A stretch of DNA of 64,000 nucleotides from Steromphala cineraria (Eukaryota; Mollusca; Gastropoda; Trochida; Trochidae): contig OU744725.1 of the NCBI GenBank assembly GCA_916613615.1, forward strand, positions 12,364,253-12,428,252. Direction: 5' to 3'. The translations under genes were made by a program, and so were the position numbers. A model generated the notes under the pieces. It saw only the letters and a program-made list of their open reading frames with translations, made no database searches and was not told the DNA's origin. Shown here in pieces: positions 12,085-23,339 of the stretch (the stretch's first letter is position 1; each line of letters opens with the position of its first letter).

Positions 12085-13453
12085 AGTTTATATTCATCTC
12101 AGAACAAATTAAACAGGCATCAAATGGACTTGACCATACGTCTTATTAAATCAAATGAACTAGACATCGTCTGTCCTTTTTCAGTTATTGCACATCCTTC
12201 TCGTATAAAACTAGATATTTGTACAATCATGAAACATACAACGATGTGACTACTTATTTGTCAGTAGCAATGAAATATACATAATTCAAACTAGGTCATG
12301 TCTCATGTATACCTTATCTTAAATACATGAAATAGACATGCCCTGCTCTAATTTCACCTTCCATCATATCTATCTCAGATTTATCGAAATAATTATTGTG
12401 AATTTTTTTGCTAGTTTTAGGGAATTCTTTAGTGAACATTTAGGGTACTTTGCTTTTGCAGCGAGTAGTAAAATGAATTTCTGTCAAAAACTGTCAATCA
12501 TCGCTTTTAGAAACGCATTCAGCGCCAGAAACTTTGTTGACGTAGGCAGTGGCAATGGTAAGTGTTAAGGACGAGCGGACTAACGGACAGACGGACACAC
12601 TGACCGCGATATTCCTTGACTGATGGTATAGGGGGTATAACTAACGAGTTGCCATGCAACGCTTTTGGGAACAAATTAAAGAACAAGACATTGTGACATC
12701 ACTGTGTAATTATTCAAAATTCCTGGTCCAGTACCTGATGTTACACGACTGCTCATGCTGTTGATAGGCAATCTTACTGAAATCTATCTGCTACACTACG
12801 CTACGCGTGTAATGTAGAGATGAAATTATGATATCATGAGATTGGTTGAACGGTGACAGCTGTTCAATTTTTAAAAGGTACACACTAAGAAGAACGGACT
12901 CGATTTGACAATAACTTTCATTAAGCTGCCTCCTCTTCATAACCCGCCTGCCATCACGCGATCTGTCTACTGTAATGAAGAATGATGAGTTGTCGTGCAC
13001 AACTACAGCAAGACATCGTGATCAGCCTCGACTCGAACACTGTCACGTGTGAATGATGTCTTTAATTTATGGCCACTTCCTCGAAACCGTCATCGCCTGA
13101 CGCCACCCATCCATCTTATTATGCGGTATATGAGGTTTAAAATAAAACATTAAAGAAAGTTTTTATCAGTTTTTATCATTTACATTTAATTATAACACAC
13201 AGTCACTATCTCATACACATACAGCAGTTGACTTGTGTCACTTATGTCATGTTTTCTTGCTGACGGGGGAGACACCTTAAAGATATTGTAGTACAGAGTC
13301 ACGATCACGTAAACCAATGCATATGTCACTTGTGTCATGTTTCCTTGCTGACAACTAGCTGTAATCTTTATCTCGACAGCTAGTTTTAAATGGATTGTCT
13401 TTAATCCCTTTCATAAGAAAAAGTCATATATTTACCGAATCAAATAAGTATCA
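12085..13453. other. Mostly non-coding; one weak exon candidate
   Basis: On the plus strand 12462-12557 is preceded by TTTGCTTTTGCAG and followed by GTAAGT. In one open frame it ends FVDVGSGNG, which resembles methyltransferase motif I. One short motif plus splice-like borders is weak evidence and I do not call a gene. The remainder has nothing I can support; 12570-12610 holds a GGACAGACGGACAC-type repeat tail. Confidence 0.25.
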
Positions 13454-13822
13454 CATTCTCTCCCCACATAGGTAGACCAAGTCATGAAATGTTGATCGTT
13501 CTAATTCTCGCTCTAGTTCTCTGTTCTAATTAGCCGAGTTCGTGGGCTCGAATGAGAGATGCCTGATTGGAAGCAATCGAAGCTAGTTGTGCAATCAGCG
13601 ACGCTGTTCCAAAATTATAATTTTTGCTACTGAATCATTGCAAGGGCATTATGATATAAACCCTCCTTTCAATGCAAGAATCCTTGACAAAAAAATTAAA
13701 AGGATTGTGGTAAAAATAGAATTCCGCCAGGGGAAACTGCCGAAACTCACGGCTTTCGTCTAAAACGAAAAGCGGCTCGATCAACATTTCATGACTTGAT
13801 CTGTCTGTGTGGGGAGAGAATG
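13454..13822 (-). mobile_element. MITE family B, copy 1
   Basis: A non-coding element starting CATTCTCTCCCCACATAGG and ending GTGTGGGGAGAGAATG, so the ends are inverted repeats extending about 45 bp inward to TCATGAAATGTTGAT. The interior includes TGATTGGAAGCAATCGAAG and TTGTGCAATCAGCGACGC, shared with the other copies. Strand is arbitrary; this copy has the same internal order as copy 2 and the opposite of copies 3, 4, 6, 7 and 8. Superfamily unassigned: no clear target-site duplication is visible. Confidence 0.85.
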
Positions 13823-15199
13823 TAAATATCAATGAATAAAGGCATTAATTAGAAAACCTCGTGAAAAGGGCACAATATGTAATAACACTACACCCATTAC
13901 CCAAGCGCATTTTAGTCATTAATGTGAAGCGATGTTATGTTTCGTTATATCCTTGTATGTTGAATGTATCACAGATTATTGCAAACAATTTCTACAAAGA
14001 ATTATCTAGTCCGTCATTTGTAGCAATTATACGATCTGTAAGTGGTATACTCGTAAGATGAGTCATTTAACCGAACGTCATTGAGATTTTCATTCAGTCC
14101 AATACTTGCATGAAATCAAAGTAAACATTGTATCTATTCAAATTTTATGAGAATACCTACATCGATTGATGAAAACCATTAAATTAATTTATAAAGAATG
14201 TTCAAATATGAATTTAATTAATATGCACCCGAGGAAAAGGAGATATGAAACACAAGCCTCGAATCAGCACACGATCAAAACATTTATAGAGCCAAAATTT
14301 ATCGCAACAATTGAGACTGATTTTGAATTAAAAAACAGAAATTATTCTTTACTAGCTTCAGTTGAATTTGGACACAAGCCCCAAAACGGCATTTCCAATA
14401 TTGATTGAAATGACAGGGACCTTTACAAGATGTCTATGGAAGACTGAGAGAGAAGGCAAACATGTTGTTTACGCCAAACTGGGGTTTGTATGTCATTGGA
14501 GCAGCGTGCCCCAGTACTCCAGATAACGTCTTGTATGATGCAACTAGACCATTGGTTCCATGCCGTAAGGGCTTACCGTTTAATTGCAAGGTTTTAACAG
14601 ATTACTATAGATTCAAAGTTTTCATGTGTCCTTCAATTGTGAAACTAAAATTCTGATTAAAAGTTTAAAAATCATAAAAAATATACTGTTGATAGGGTTA
14701 TAAACTGACAGACAGTTTGAGTTTCGATGAAATCGTTAAGATGTTAGGTGGAAGAGAACGTAAATATGTTTGTTGTTGAGACTTTTCATAGCCTTTGCGG
14801 TGTTATCTTTTAAAAACATGTACTGATATAGACAAGAATAGAAGATTATACGCAAACTTGTCAATACCTGTATGGCAGAATTTGAGAGGAGAGATAAACA
14901 TTACATGTACAACTGTCAAAACGTTAAAAATTTCGATTGGTTCAAAATTCTAAACCCGACAGGTAGATAAACATACAATAATAACTTATATCTATTATAT
15001 ATTGAATGGTTCTTTTAATTGTTGGCGTTGATATATGAATACTTAATAACATAATGTGAACAGTGAACCGAGTTCTGAAAGTATTGTACGCGTCGATAAG
15101 GAGGATAAAAGTGAATTGAATAATTTCAAGCATCCATTAAAACTGTAGCTCATCGATCAGTATTCATATCAATTGTGCTTTAGGGTTGGGCACTTGTGG
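13823..15199. other. No gene recognised
   Basis: The open stretch 14462-14656 (64 codons) is slightly less AT-rich than its surroundings but lacks splice sites and any motif I know. I do not call it a gene. Confidence 0.3.
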
Positions 15200-15660
15200 T
15201 AATTGTGCCTCCACCTTAGTAGAGGCCAACAGGGTCATTAAATGTACAAATTTAGAATCCTCATATCAAGGCGTCAGCTTTCTCTGCCGTATGCATCTGG
15301 AGAAGACAGAACTAGCCATAGGGCCACCAAAGCTATAAATCATAATTCTCACTCGTCAAGGAGTCTGTACACAAAGTTTCAGCTTTCTAGGCCTTATGCT
15401 TCGGGAGAAGAAGATGAAAATAGGTTTTTAGGGCATGGCCCCTGTGACCCTTATTAGGGGCCATAGGGCCACCAAAGCTATAAATTATAATTCTCACTCG
15501 TCAAGGAGTCTGTACACAAAGTTTCAGCTTTCTAGGCCTTTTGTTTCTGGAGAAGAATATGAAACTAGGTTTTAAGGGTGTGGCCCGGGAAGATGAAGTC
15601 GAAAATGCACAAAATTACGGACGGATGGACGGACGCGGGACACCATACCATGCCATAAAC
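15200..15660 (+). repeat. Dispersed multi-unit repeat with GACGGAC tail, copy 1
   Basis: Two to three diverged units of about 165 bp. Each contains GGGCCACCAAAGCTATAAAT, CAAGGAGTCTGTACACAAAG and TTTCAGCTTTCTAGGCCTT, followed by an end with TCGAAAATGCACAA, GGACGGATGGACGGACG and CCATGCCATAAACC. The same order recurs at 27595-28040. Repeats with this GACGGAC-type tail are widespread in molluscan genomes to my knowledge. The mechanism of spread is unknown. Open frames inside it are shadows. Confidence 0.7.
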
Positions 15661-16630
15661 CTTGTAGTTATTCCACCTTTAGTTTAAGTAATAGAGTTAT
15701 ATTTAACGAAAAAAAGCTATCCGCCCTTCTCTATGTACATATTTCTTGACCAAACTAGATCAAAAGAATATAAACAATACTCTTCTTATTGCGTTTAAAA
15801 AAACATAAACTGACTTCATTACATTAAAATATACATATATACAAATATACCTATACATAGGCTTATTTAGGAAATACAACAACCTATAGACTTGACACAA
15901 CAAAAAGTACCACTACCTGTATCAAGCCTCAGTAGCTCAGTTGATAGAGGCCCCTGGTTCGATTCCCACTTTGGTCGTTAACATTTCTCAAAACTTCAAA
16001 ATTTTACAACTCCGTTGATTTGCCAAAGTTTAAAATCTTTACACCTGACTTAATATGGGTGTGCAAAAAAGAATAGGTTTTTTAGAAAAGTTGTGGTGTA
16101 TCGGTCAATATACCTACAGTTAGAACAAAGGAAACCATAGCAACGAGACCGGAAGTGGGATATAATGTTGTTGAAGGAACTTGTTATTTTTTGTAAACTT
16201 CTATCGTTGTTCGTTGCTTGAAAAGAAAATGAAGAATTTTAAGATAGTGTTTCGTTCAAAAGTTCACTTGAATATCCTCTTGTTTATTAGAAATGAAAGT
16301 GAATACATCTACCTCAGAATTATAACATGTTTACATTAATATAACTTGAAAGTTGTTTTAATGTTGATACGGGCATAAACATGCGAATAAATATAATGAA
16401 ATATTTACATTATCATGACATTACATATCAACCCTTATGTGAATGAAAAGAGGTGTAGGGCAACTTAATTTCAATCGAGATTGCAACCTACGGAAAAACC
16501 TTGGGATCTACTACTTGTCATTTAAGTAAGTAAAAGAGTGACACATTCCCAACACCCTGAGAAGTATATATTCAAGCTTTAACAAAACCCATCAACCTTC
16601 ACTATTATGAATATACATCACCTTGATGCA
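15661..16630. other. No gene; one tRNA-like remnant
   Basis: AT-rich DNA with nothing supportable apart from the tRNA-like remnant listed separately at 15924-15977. Confidence 0.35.
15924..15977 (+). pseudogene. tRNA-like remnant lacking an anticodon arm
   Basis: AGTAGCTCAGTTGATAGAG is a good D-arm/A-box sequence and GGTTCGATTCC an exact B box, but only about six bases separate them, so the anticodon arm is missing. It could be a decayed tRNA gene or the head of a SINE. It cannot make a functional tRNA. Confidence 0.55.
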
Positions 16631-16980
16631 CATTCTCTCCCCACAGAGGCAGATCAATGTTCATAAAGCCTCTGTTCTATTACGCCGACTTCGTGGGATA
16701 GAATGGGAGATGTCTGATTGGAGGCAATCAAAGTTAGTTGTGCAATCAGCGACGCTGTTCTCAAATCATAATGTTTTCTACTGAAACAAGGCAAAAGCAT
16801 TGTGATATTAACTACCCTCTCCATGCGAGAAGCGTTGTCATTTAATAAAGAAATCCAAATGGATTGTGGCGCAATTCCTTTTAACCAGGGGAAACTGCCG
16901 GAAACTAAGGATTGCGGCGTAAGAGAACAGAGGCTGTATCAACATTTCATGAGTTGATCTGCCTCTGTGGGGAGAGAATG
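16631..16980 (-). mobile_element. MITE family B, copy 2
   Basis: A 350-bp copy with near-complete ends: CATTCTCTCCCCACAGAGGC on the left and GCCTCTGTGGGGAGAGAATG on the right, the best example of the inverted-repeat termini. The inner repeats include CAGCCTCTGTT-like text and its inverse ACAGAGGCTGTATC. Non-coding. Confidence 0.85.
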
Positions 16981-19900
16981 GATGTAGAACGAAATACCCA
17001 AGAATAAGAGTTCCAGAGGAAGGTAAAGTTTTTCAAGTGGAGAGCAACATCGAGTGCTATCGTACTTGTATTATTCTATCAGCCAGACTTTTCACTTCGT
17101 CATCACACGTAAAGGTCAGAACAATCAACTAATGGAAAGTTTGGTTTGTTGTAGCACGCAAAACAAGGATTCCTTCTCCAGAAATCTGGAATCTAATCCG
17201 AAACAATCAGAGACAGTGTTGTTTTGTCTGATAATGGTCTTCTCCGATACAAAAGTAAATCAATGTGTTTAGAAACAAATAGACAGGATGATTTTCTACA
17301 ATGTAAAACGATGCTTAAGACTTGCAATCTGTAAATAAATTGTACCAGTTAATGTATTGTCGAATTTATCCTTACATGCCAAAAGCGTTGGCGGATTCAC
17401 CGTTGACAACTGGTACAGAAGCATGTTTGAAGAGAATACAAGATATATTATTTTAAACTAAACAAAAGAGTCATCAATAAACATAAGTCACTCTATCTTC
17501 TTACAAAACAGACCCTAACCTGTCATGAAAATCAGGGAATTCATTTCTACAAGGAGTAGTTAACTTCTTTCTAATACTTTCATCCTATAGAATACTCTAA
17601 CGACTTTTCTTAATCTCTCGTTCCATTGATTTCAGTTGTAACTCGGCGAAGTTTCATTACGAAATTACATATAACGTTAGCATAGCGAATGTGGGTTCAA
17701 TCTTTGAAACAGATAATGTTATCATATACCTGCTTCTGTCTATATCCAGACACCCAGGAGAGAAAACAATATATATATAGGTCGACATTTGTTTGTTACA
17801 TAGATAGTGAGATATGTTGAAATATGATATGCCTCGGTAGTGCAGAAATCATAAAGAATAGAGTCTTGTTTCAAGTCTTTCAGTTCGCAGTTTCATCTTA
17901 TCTTCTTTAAGGAATAACTTGATGGAAAGGTTTACTAAATTACCGTTGGGGTTTTCTTATATGAGGTTTGTCACGTTTTATGAGCCTAACGCAATCATAA
18001 TTATTATAAAAGCTCAATTTGGAATCGAGATCTCTTTATAAGACAACTGTAAATTCTTAACTCCATCCTCTACCAAAAAGTCTAATTTTGAAAAAAATCT
18101 CAATTTCCAAACTCGACAATCAAATAGATGTTCTGCCAGATATTCTCCCTTTTCTCATTTTAAATTTCCAAACTAATTATCCATGTACAAATTCCATCTG
18201 AATTCCCCTTTGTTGAAAACCTATATGCCGTGGTAATAAGTGTGATCTGAAGTTCCCGATAACCAGCACTCCAAGACTGAAGAAGCCAATGATTGCTCTA
18301 GATGTCACCGTCCGCCGTCTCTTCGCTACTATTGGCTGATCGTTTTTCAACTCTGAGTCTAGTAATTGCGTGATTTCCCACTTGTATTCTTTTCAAAGAC
18401 AGCTAATTTGACAAGTTTCCCCTGAAACAACTCTTATCTGTCAGCTGATGGTGTCTGTTTCCCCCACTCGAGTGTTAGGCTGCGATGTACTTTTCAGGTG
18501 ACGTGGCATCATACTGTATGTGTTTCAGTGAAATAGAACTGCTTATGAAACTTATTGTACAAGACAAACTGAATTTGGATTAAAGTTAGAAAACCTGACT
18601 CATGATCAATTGTGATGTGTATTTCTTCTATTTGTTCTGCATGACATGCCATTGCAACTAGTACACATGTAGTTTTGATTTTTTCTTCTGATTTAGACAC
18701 GGTGTTATACCGGATCCAAGATTCGTGAATGCTTCTGTTGGACCATCAAATAATCTCAAATTGTTTTGATTTTTATATTTCTGAATGGACCTCAATCTTA
18801 TATGGTAAATTGGTCCCTCGATTATCAAACTGGGACGCTCAGATTGAAAGAATTAATAAATTTCAAACACTTTTTCCGAAAGTCTAAGATAGACAATTTA
18901 TCAACGAAACTGACTAACGGAGAGAAATTTCCTAGCCAGTTGGTCGTGATAACCTTTTGGTCTTAAGTTCTAAATCAGTCAATTTTTAAAAGCGTTCCCC
19001 ACTCGCCTTCAAAAAACAGTCAAATGTATGAAGTGTGGCCCACTCGCCCTCATAAGAAGCTACAGAATCACATTTTTTACAATTCAAGGTGCCATCTGGC
19101 GAAGGCGCAAGTACACGACTCGTCATTTACCGGCTATTATGATAAAAAAGGATAAAACAGGATTTGAGAGGACACCCTCTGTTGCTCTCATCAGAGCCAT
19201 GAAATTAACAACTCATACTACCAGAGTGCCAGGAACGATTCAGCTCACCAGTTTCATATAAGGCAAAAACATCAAAATAAGTTCACTTGAGGAGGCATGC
19301 TGATTAGCATATTAAACGAAAAAGGTTGATAACATGGCACATTTTTTGTAAATCTCAAAAGTATCAACGACCCTGCAAAAATGCACTTTATTCTGAAAAT
19401 AATGCTATATATGTACCTATAAACTGGGTATTTTTCAAATTTAAAAATTAAATATTCTCTCGGTTTGTAGGCCGGTGATGGTCATGAGACTAGGCCAATG
19501 AGCATGTAGACATATCTAAGGTCGGGTCAGGTAGGGTAGAAAGAACTTGGGCTTCGCCCGCGGTCTCTCTGCCATTCCTTACCCACCCTGAGTTCTTTCT
19601 TCATGCACCAAAACCTCGGGTTCGACCCTTATCCTATACGTAACCTGCAATTTCTAACAAAGTTTAATTGCAAACGAACTTTCTATCAAGCCGTCATCAT
19701 TAATCTTAGATAAGAACATAAACACGTATACTACCTACGCAAAGAAAGTAATTTATTACTTATCTGTAGCCAATTGCAATCCCGTCAATACATATGAAAT
19801 AAACGTGCTAATAAATCATAGATAAGGTGTTTGACTGCAGTACAAACCTTCAACACAGGTGAAATTTACATGAAATTAATTGAAAATAAACACGTTGGTC

Positions 19901-21028
19901 TATTTTTGATCAAATGTTGATGCAAGATTAGATAGTATTATATGATAATTACTGATTCAAAAGTCAATAATTCTATATTTCATCGCAATATATTTTCACT
20001 TTCACAGCTAATTTATGATTGTCAAATTCTTTTATAACCAGTGAATGTGAGAGTATCTCAAGTATTTAAAATTATCATTTCCAATATATCCTGAATTCTT
20101 AAACATGTTTTCTTCTCAAAATTTTGGTCATTAAATGAATCCTTCCTTTGTGTAAATGGGCAATTATACAAAGTAAGATATAATTTAAGCTGACACTTAC
20201 AATATAAGATCTAATATCTGATTCTGTCATTGTCAAAATAATTAGGTATTTACACAATTGTTATGTTCATATATGATTACTGTTTTCTAAAACTGTTTGG
20301 GAGGACCAACAGTCGAGATATATTAAAAGCCCGCGGAGTCCTTGTTGTTAATGACACCCACTGCCTATATTCTGGAGAGGATTTAGTACATACAACAGGG
20401 TACCAACCTTGTAATCCATTGTACACAATCATAGATCAAGTTTCGACATCATCTCGGTGTATATAAAAGTACTTAAGAAACTACCCAATATTAGGCTACC
20501 AAATAGACAGGGACTAGAAAGTGATCCTTAGTATATATTAAGTATCCTCTGTATACATAGCAAATGAATATATTTGTGCAAGATATTTAAACAAAAATAA
20601 ATATTTTTAAGAGCAAACACCGAGTTTCTATGGTAACAACGATTAAAAATGATCGAACGACCCCCTGTTTCTCTTACTGTGATTATAATTTACTTTTAAC
20701 ATAGTATTACGATATATTAATTAGTTTAAATATATATGGGTTTATTAATTTTGCATTTCTTAAATTGCCTTAATATTAAATTCTCTTCACTTTGACCTTT
20801 TTGATAACTCATCAAATATCATGAAATAAGCACAATTCTGGAGCAAATCAATGCTAATGATAGAATTAACGATTACATAAATGTGACTGTGAAAGTAATG
20901 AGAACATTCCTGAAACTGATGATTCGTTATTGCTACAGGGAGTGTACCTGATCTTGATGATGATTAATTTTCGTAAATCATCTGGCAGTATCATATGGGA
21001 AGGCTCTTCATTAGTCATGATTATAGTT
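16981..21028. other. No gene recognised
   Basis: About 4 kb with no exon I can support. At 19520-19630 a less AT-rich stretch contains CTCGGGTTCGACCC, which is B-box-like, but there is no matching A box or tRNA fold. Confidence 0.35.
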
Positions 21029-21265
21029 CATCAAACAGCCCGGGGTAATGTCCTTTCTACCATTAACTTATTTCTTCCACAAACAGTTGATCAAACAACA
21101 TAGTATGATTTCCTTTCCTAACATTAACTTATTGCTTCCACAAACAGTTGATCAAACAACAAAGGATGATTTCCTTTCCTAACATTAACTTATTGCTTCC
21201 ACAAACAGTTGATCATCAACCAAGGGTTTTTTACTTTCCTAACATTAACTAATTGTTTCACTGAA
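21029..21265. repeat. 61-bp tandem repeat, about four units
   Basis: The phrase ACAAACAGTTGATCA recurs at 21081, 21142 and 21203, an exact 61-bp period. It is joined by CCTTTCCTAACATTAACTTA, with a partial first and a diverged last unit. The two central units are nearly identical. Non-coding. Confidence 0.85.
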
Positions 21266-21295
21266 CACCATGGATCACTTGTTCAAGTCGGTGCT

Positions 21296-21340
21296 GGTAG
21301 GTTTCACCGCAATGCATAGGTACAATAATGTCTCTCTGCA
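21296..21340 (+). mobile_element. SINE body fragment
   Basis: GGTTTCACCGCAATGCATAG matches the body of the tRNA-derived SINE at 8794-9112 (around 8988). Only a few dozen bases are recognisable, so this is a decayed fragment. Confidence 0.5.
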
Positions 21341-23002
21341 AAAAGTGGAGTTACACTCAAATCATCACGCCTTATCTTTATAAAATTTACTTATTCCTTC
21401 TACAAACAAATCTGTAACAAACACTCACAATCGTGTTGACAATGTTAATGATAATATGAACTTGTGTGCAGTTGGATCATATAAGAGTGTGCATAGTTGT
21501 AATAAATTTCCTAAATTAAACATATTTCGGATTTTCTCTGAACGTCAATTACATACCTCTCTTTCATCACACTCAAGCATATTATGCGTTTAAGAAAGTG
21601 ATTCTGTGTTTGCTATGAAATCTAAGCCGTTATCTTTATATCCTGCGTTATTCATAAAGAGTAGTAGTCTTGATATGTATATCTTTATAAAGAGTAAATC
21701 CGTACAGCTTTACTATCATTAAAGTGAAATACAATACGTTTTCAGAAATGGGGTTTTGGTATTTTCCATTATCATTCACCCATTTCACCCAAATTTGCAA
21801 ACAAATTGATTTTGATTTTTATACTTTTTTTATTAAGTCATATCAACCTGTGTGTATGCAAGCCATTTCATTAGATCAGAGGTCCAAAGGTTAATGATTC
21901 ATTTTATTGTGCTGTGCTAATTCAAAATAGATATCCAGTCGATCGGCCAATCTTCATTCAATACCGAAAAGGACACGTGCATGAAGTACATTGACTATTT
22001 TTATTATTATTATTATCATATGATAAGTTAGTCATTATAAATTATTTTCGTTTACAATCTTTCTTTTTAAAGCCGTAGCAAATTATATGTACGTATATTG
22101 CAAGATTCTGTAATGAGAGAGTATCAGTATTTGTTAACAACGTGAATACATATCGTTCACTTGAATTGTTAAGCCACTTTATTCCTAGATCTGTAAAAAG
22201 AAATGACAGGGCACATATTGGAGGAAATGTGACCATTGTCTATAGTATTTCTGTTACATAGTTGACATTTTCTTTTCTCTCTCTACCAGTTTCAATGAGA
22301 AATTCGTGGGAACATCAACGAGCTCAAGATGGGGATAGTTGGAAACTTGTCACATTGACTTTGTTATTTTGAGCATATCAGCTAGTCATGAAAATATGTT
22401 CTGTGACGTGCTTATGAGTGTGTAAATATTATGGTCACATCTTAAAACATTGGACTTCTTCTCGGATATTCCCCATACTCTTGACGAAGTTTAATTTGAA
22501 CTCATGAATGCCCATGTTTTTCTTTTAACCAGCAAGTACGAACTCATGCTATCTAATGAACTATCCCAACCTAATGAGCTTCAATATAATTGGCCCAAGC
22601 AGCATGTGGAACATGCACAGAAAAGCAAAAGGTCACGACTTACTCCCTTATTGACTAATCATATATGTCCATCAATTGTGTAACTGTCATCTGTCACCTT
22701 TGACCTTTTCACCTCAACGCAAGGGTCATTCATCAATGTGACAGGTATGCACTAAAATTAATCAAACATTGATTTAAACATGAAACGAAGTTTTAGTACA
22801 AAACGGATGTCCTAATATGTTTAAATTTTACTGTGCTAATACAAACACATATGCCAAAGAGTCGGTAACTCGACAGTTGAGACACTCAACCTTGCAATAA
22901 TTAATATCATATTAATTTATATTACTCCCCATCAAAAGATAGAAGAGTCACTGTAGGTGTTCTTCCCTAAGTGAAGTGTACCCAAGAGCAGTTCTTATTT
23001 TG
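21341..23002. other. No gene; small ATT microsatellite
   Basis: AT-rich, with a short (ATT)n run at about 21998-22018. Nothing coding recognised. Confidence 0.4.
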
Positions 23003-23339
23003 CATTCTCTCCCCACAGAGGCAAATCAAGTCAAGAAATGTTGATACAGCCTCTGTTTTATTACGCCGAAATCCGTGGGTTCCGGCAGTTTCCCTTAGCG
23101 AAAAAAAATTGCACCACAATCCATATGAATTTATTTATCAAATGTCAAAGTTGGAAAGGGTGGTACATATCACAATGCCTTTGTCATAATCTAGTAGCCA
23201 AAATGACGATTTAAGAGCAGCGTCGCTGATTGCACAACTAACTTTGATTGCCTCCAATCAGGCGTCTCCAATTCTATCCCACAAACTCGGCTTAGTAGAA
23301 CAGAGGCTGTGTCAACATTTCATGACTTGGGGAGAAAAT
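23003..23339 (+). mobile_element. MITE family B, copy 3
   Basis: Left end CATTCTCTCCCCACAGAGGC. The right end is shortened: after CATTTCATGACTTG it runs straight into GGGGAGAAAATT, missing the GATCTGCCTCTGTG part of the inverted repeat. The interior reads GATTGCCTCCAATCAGGCG in this orientation. Non-coding. Confidence 0.8.

Noticed and set aside
19560..19640. B-box-like GGGTTCGACCC near CGGGTTCGACCC
   Set aside because: No A box at the right distance and no fold.
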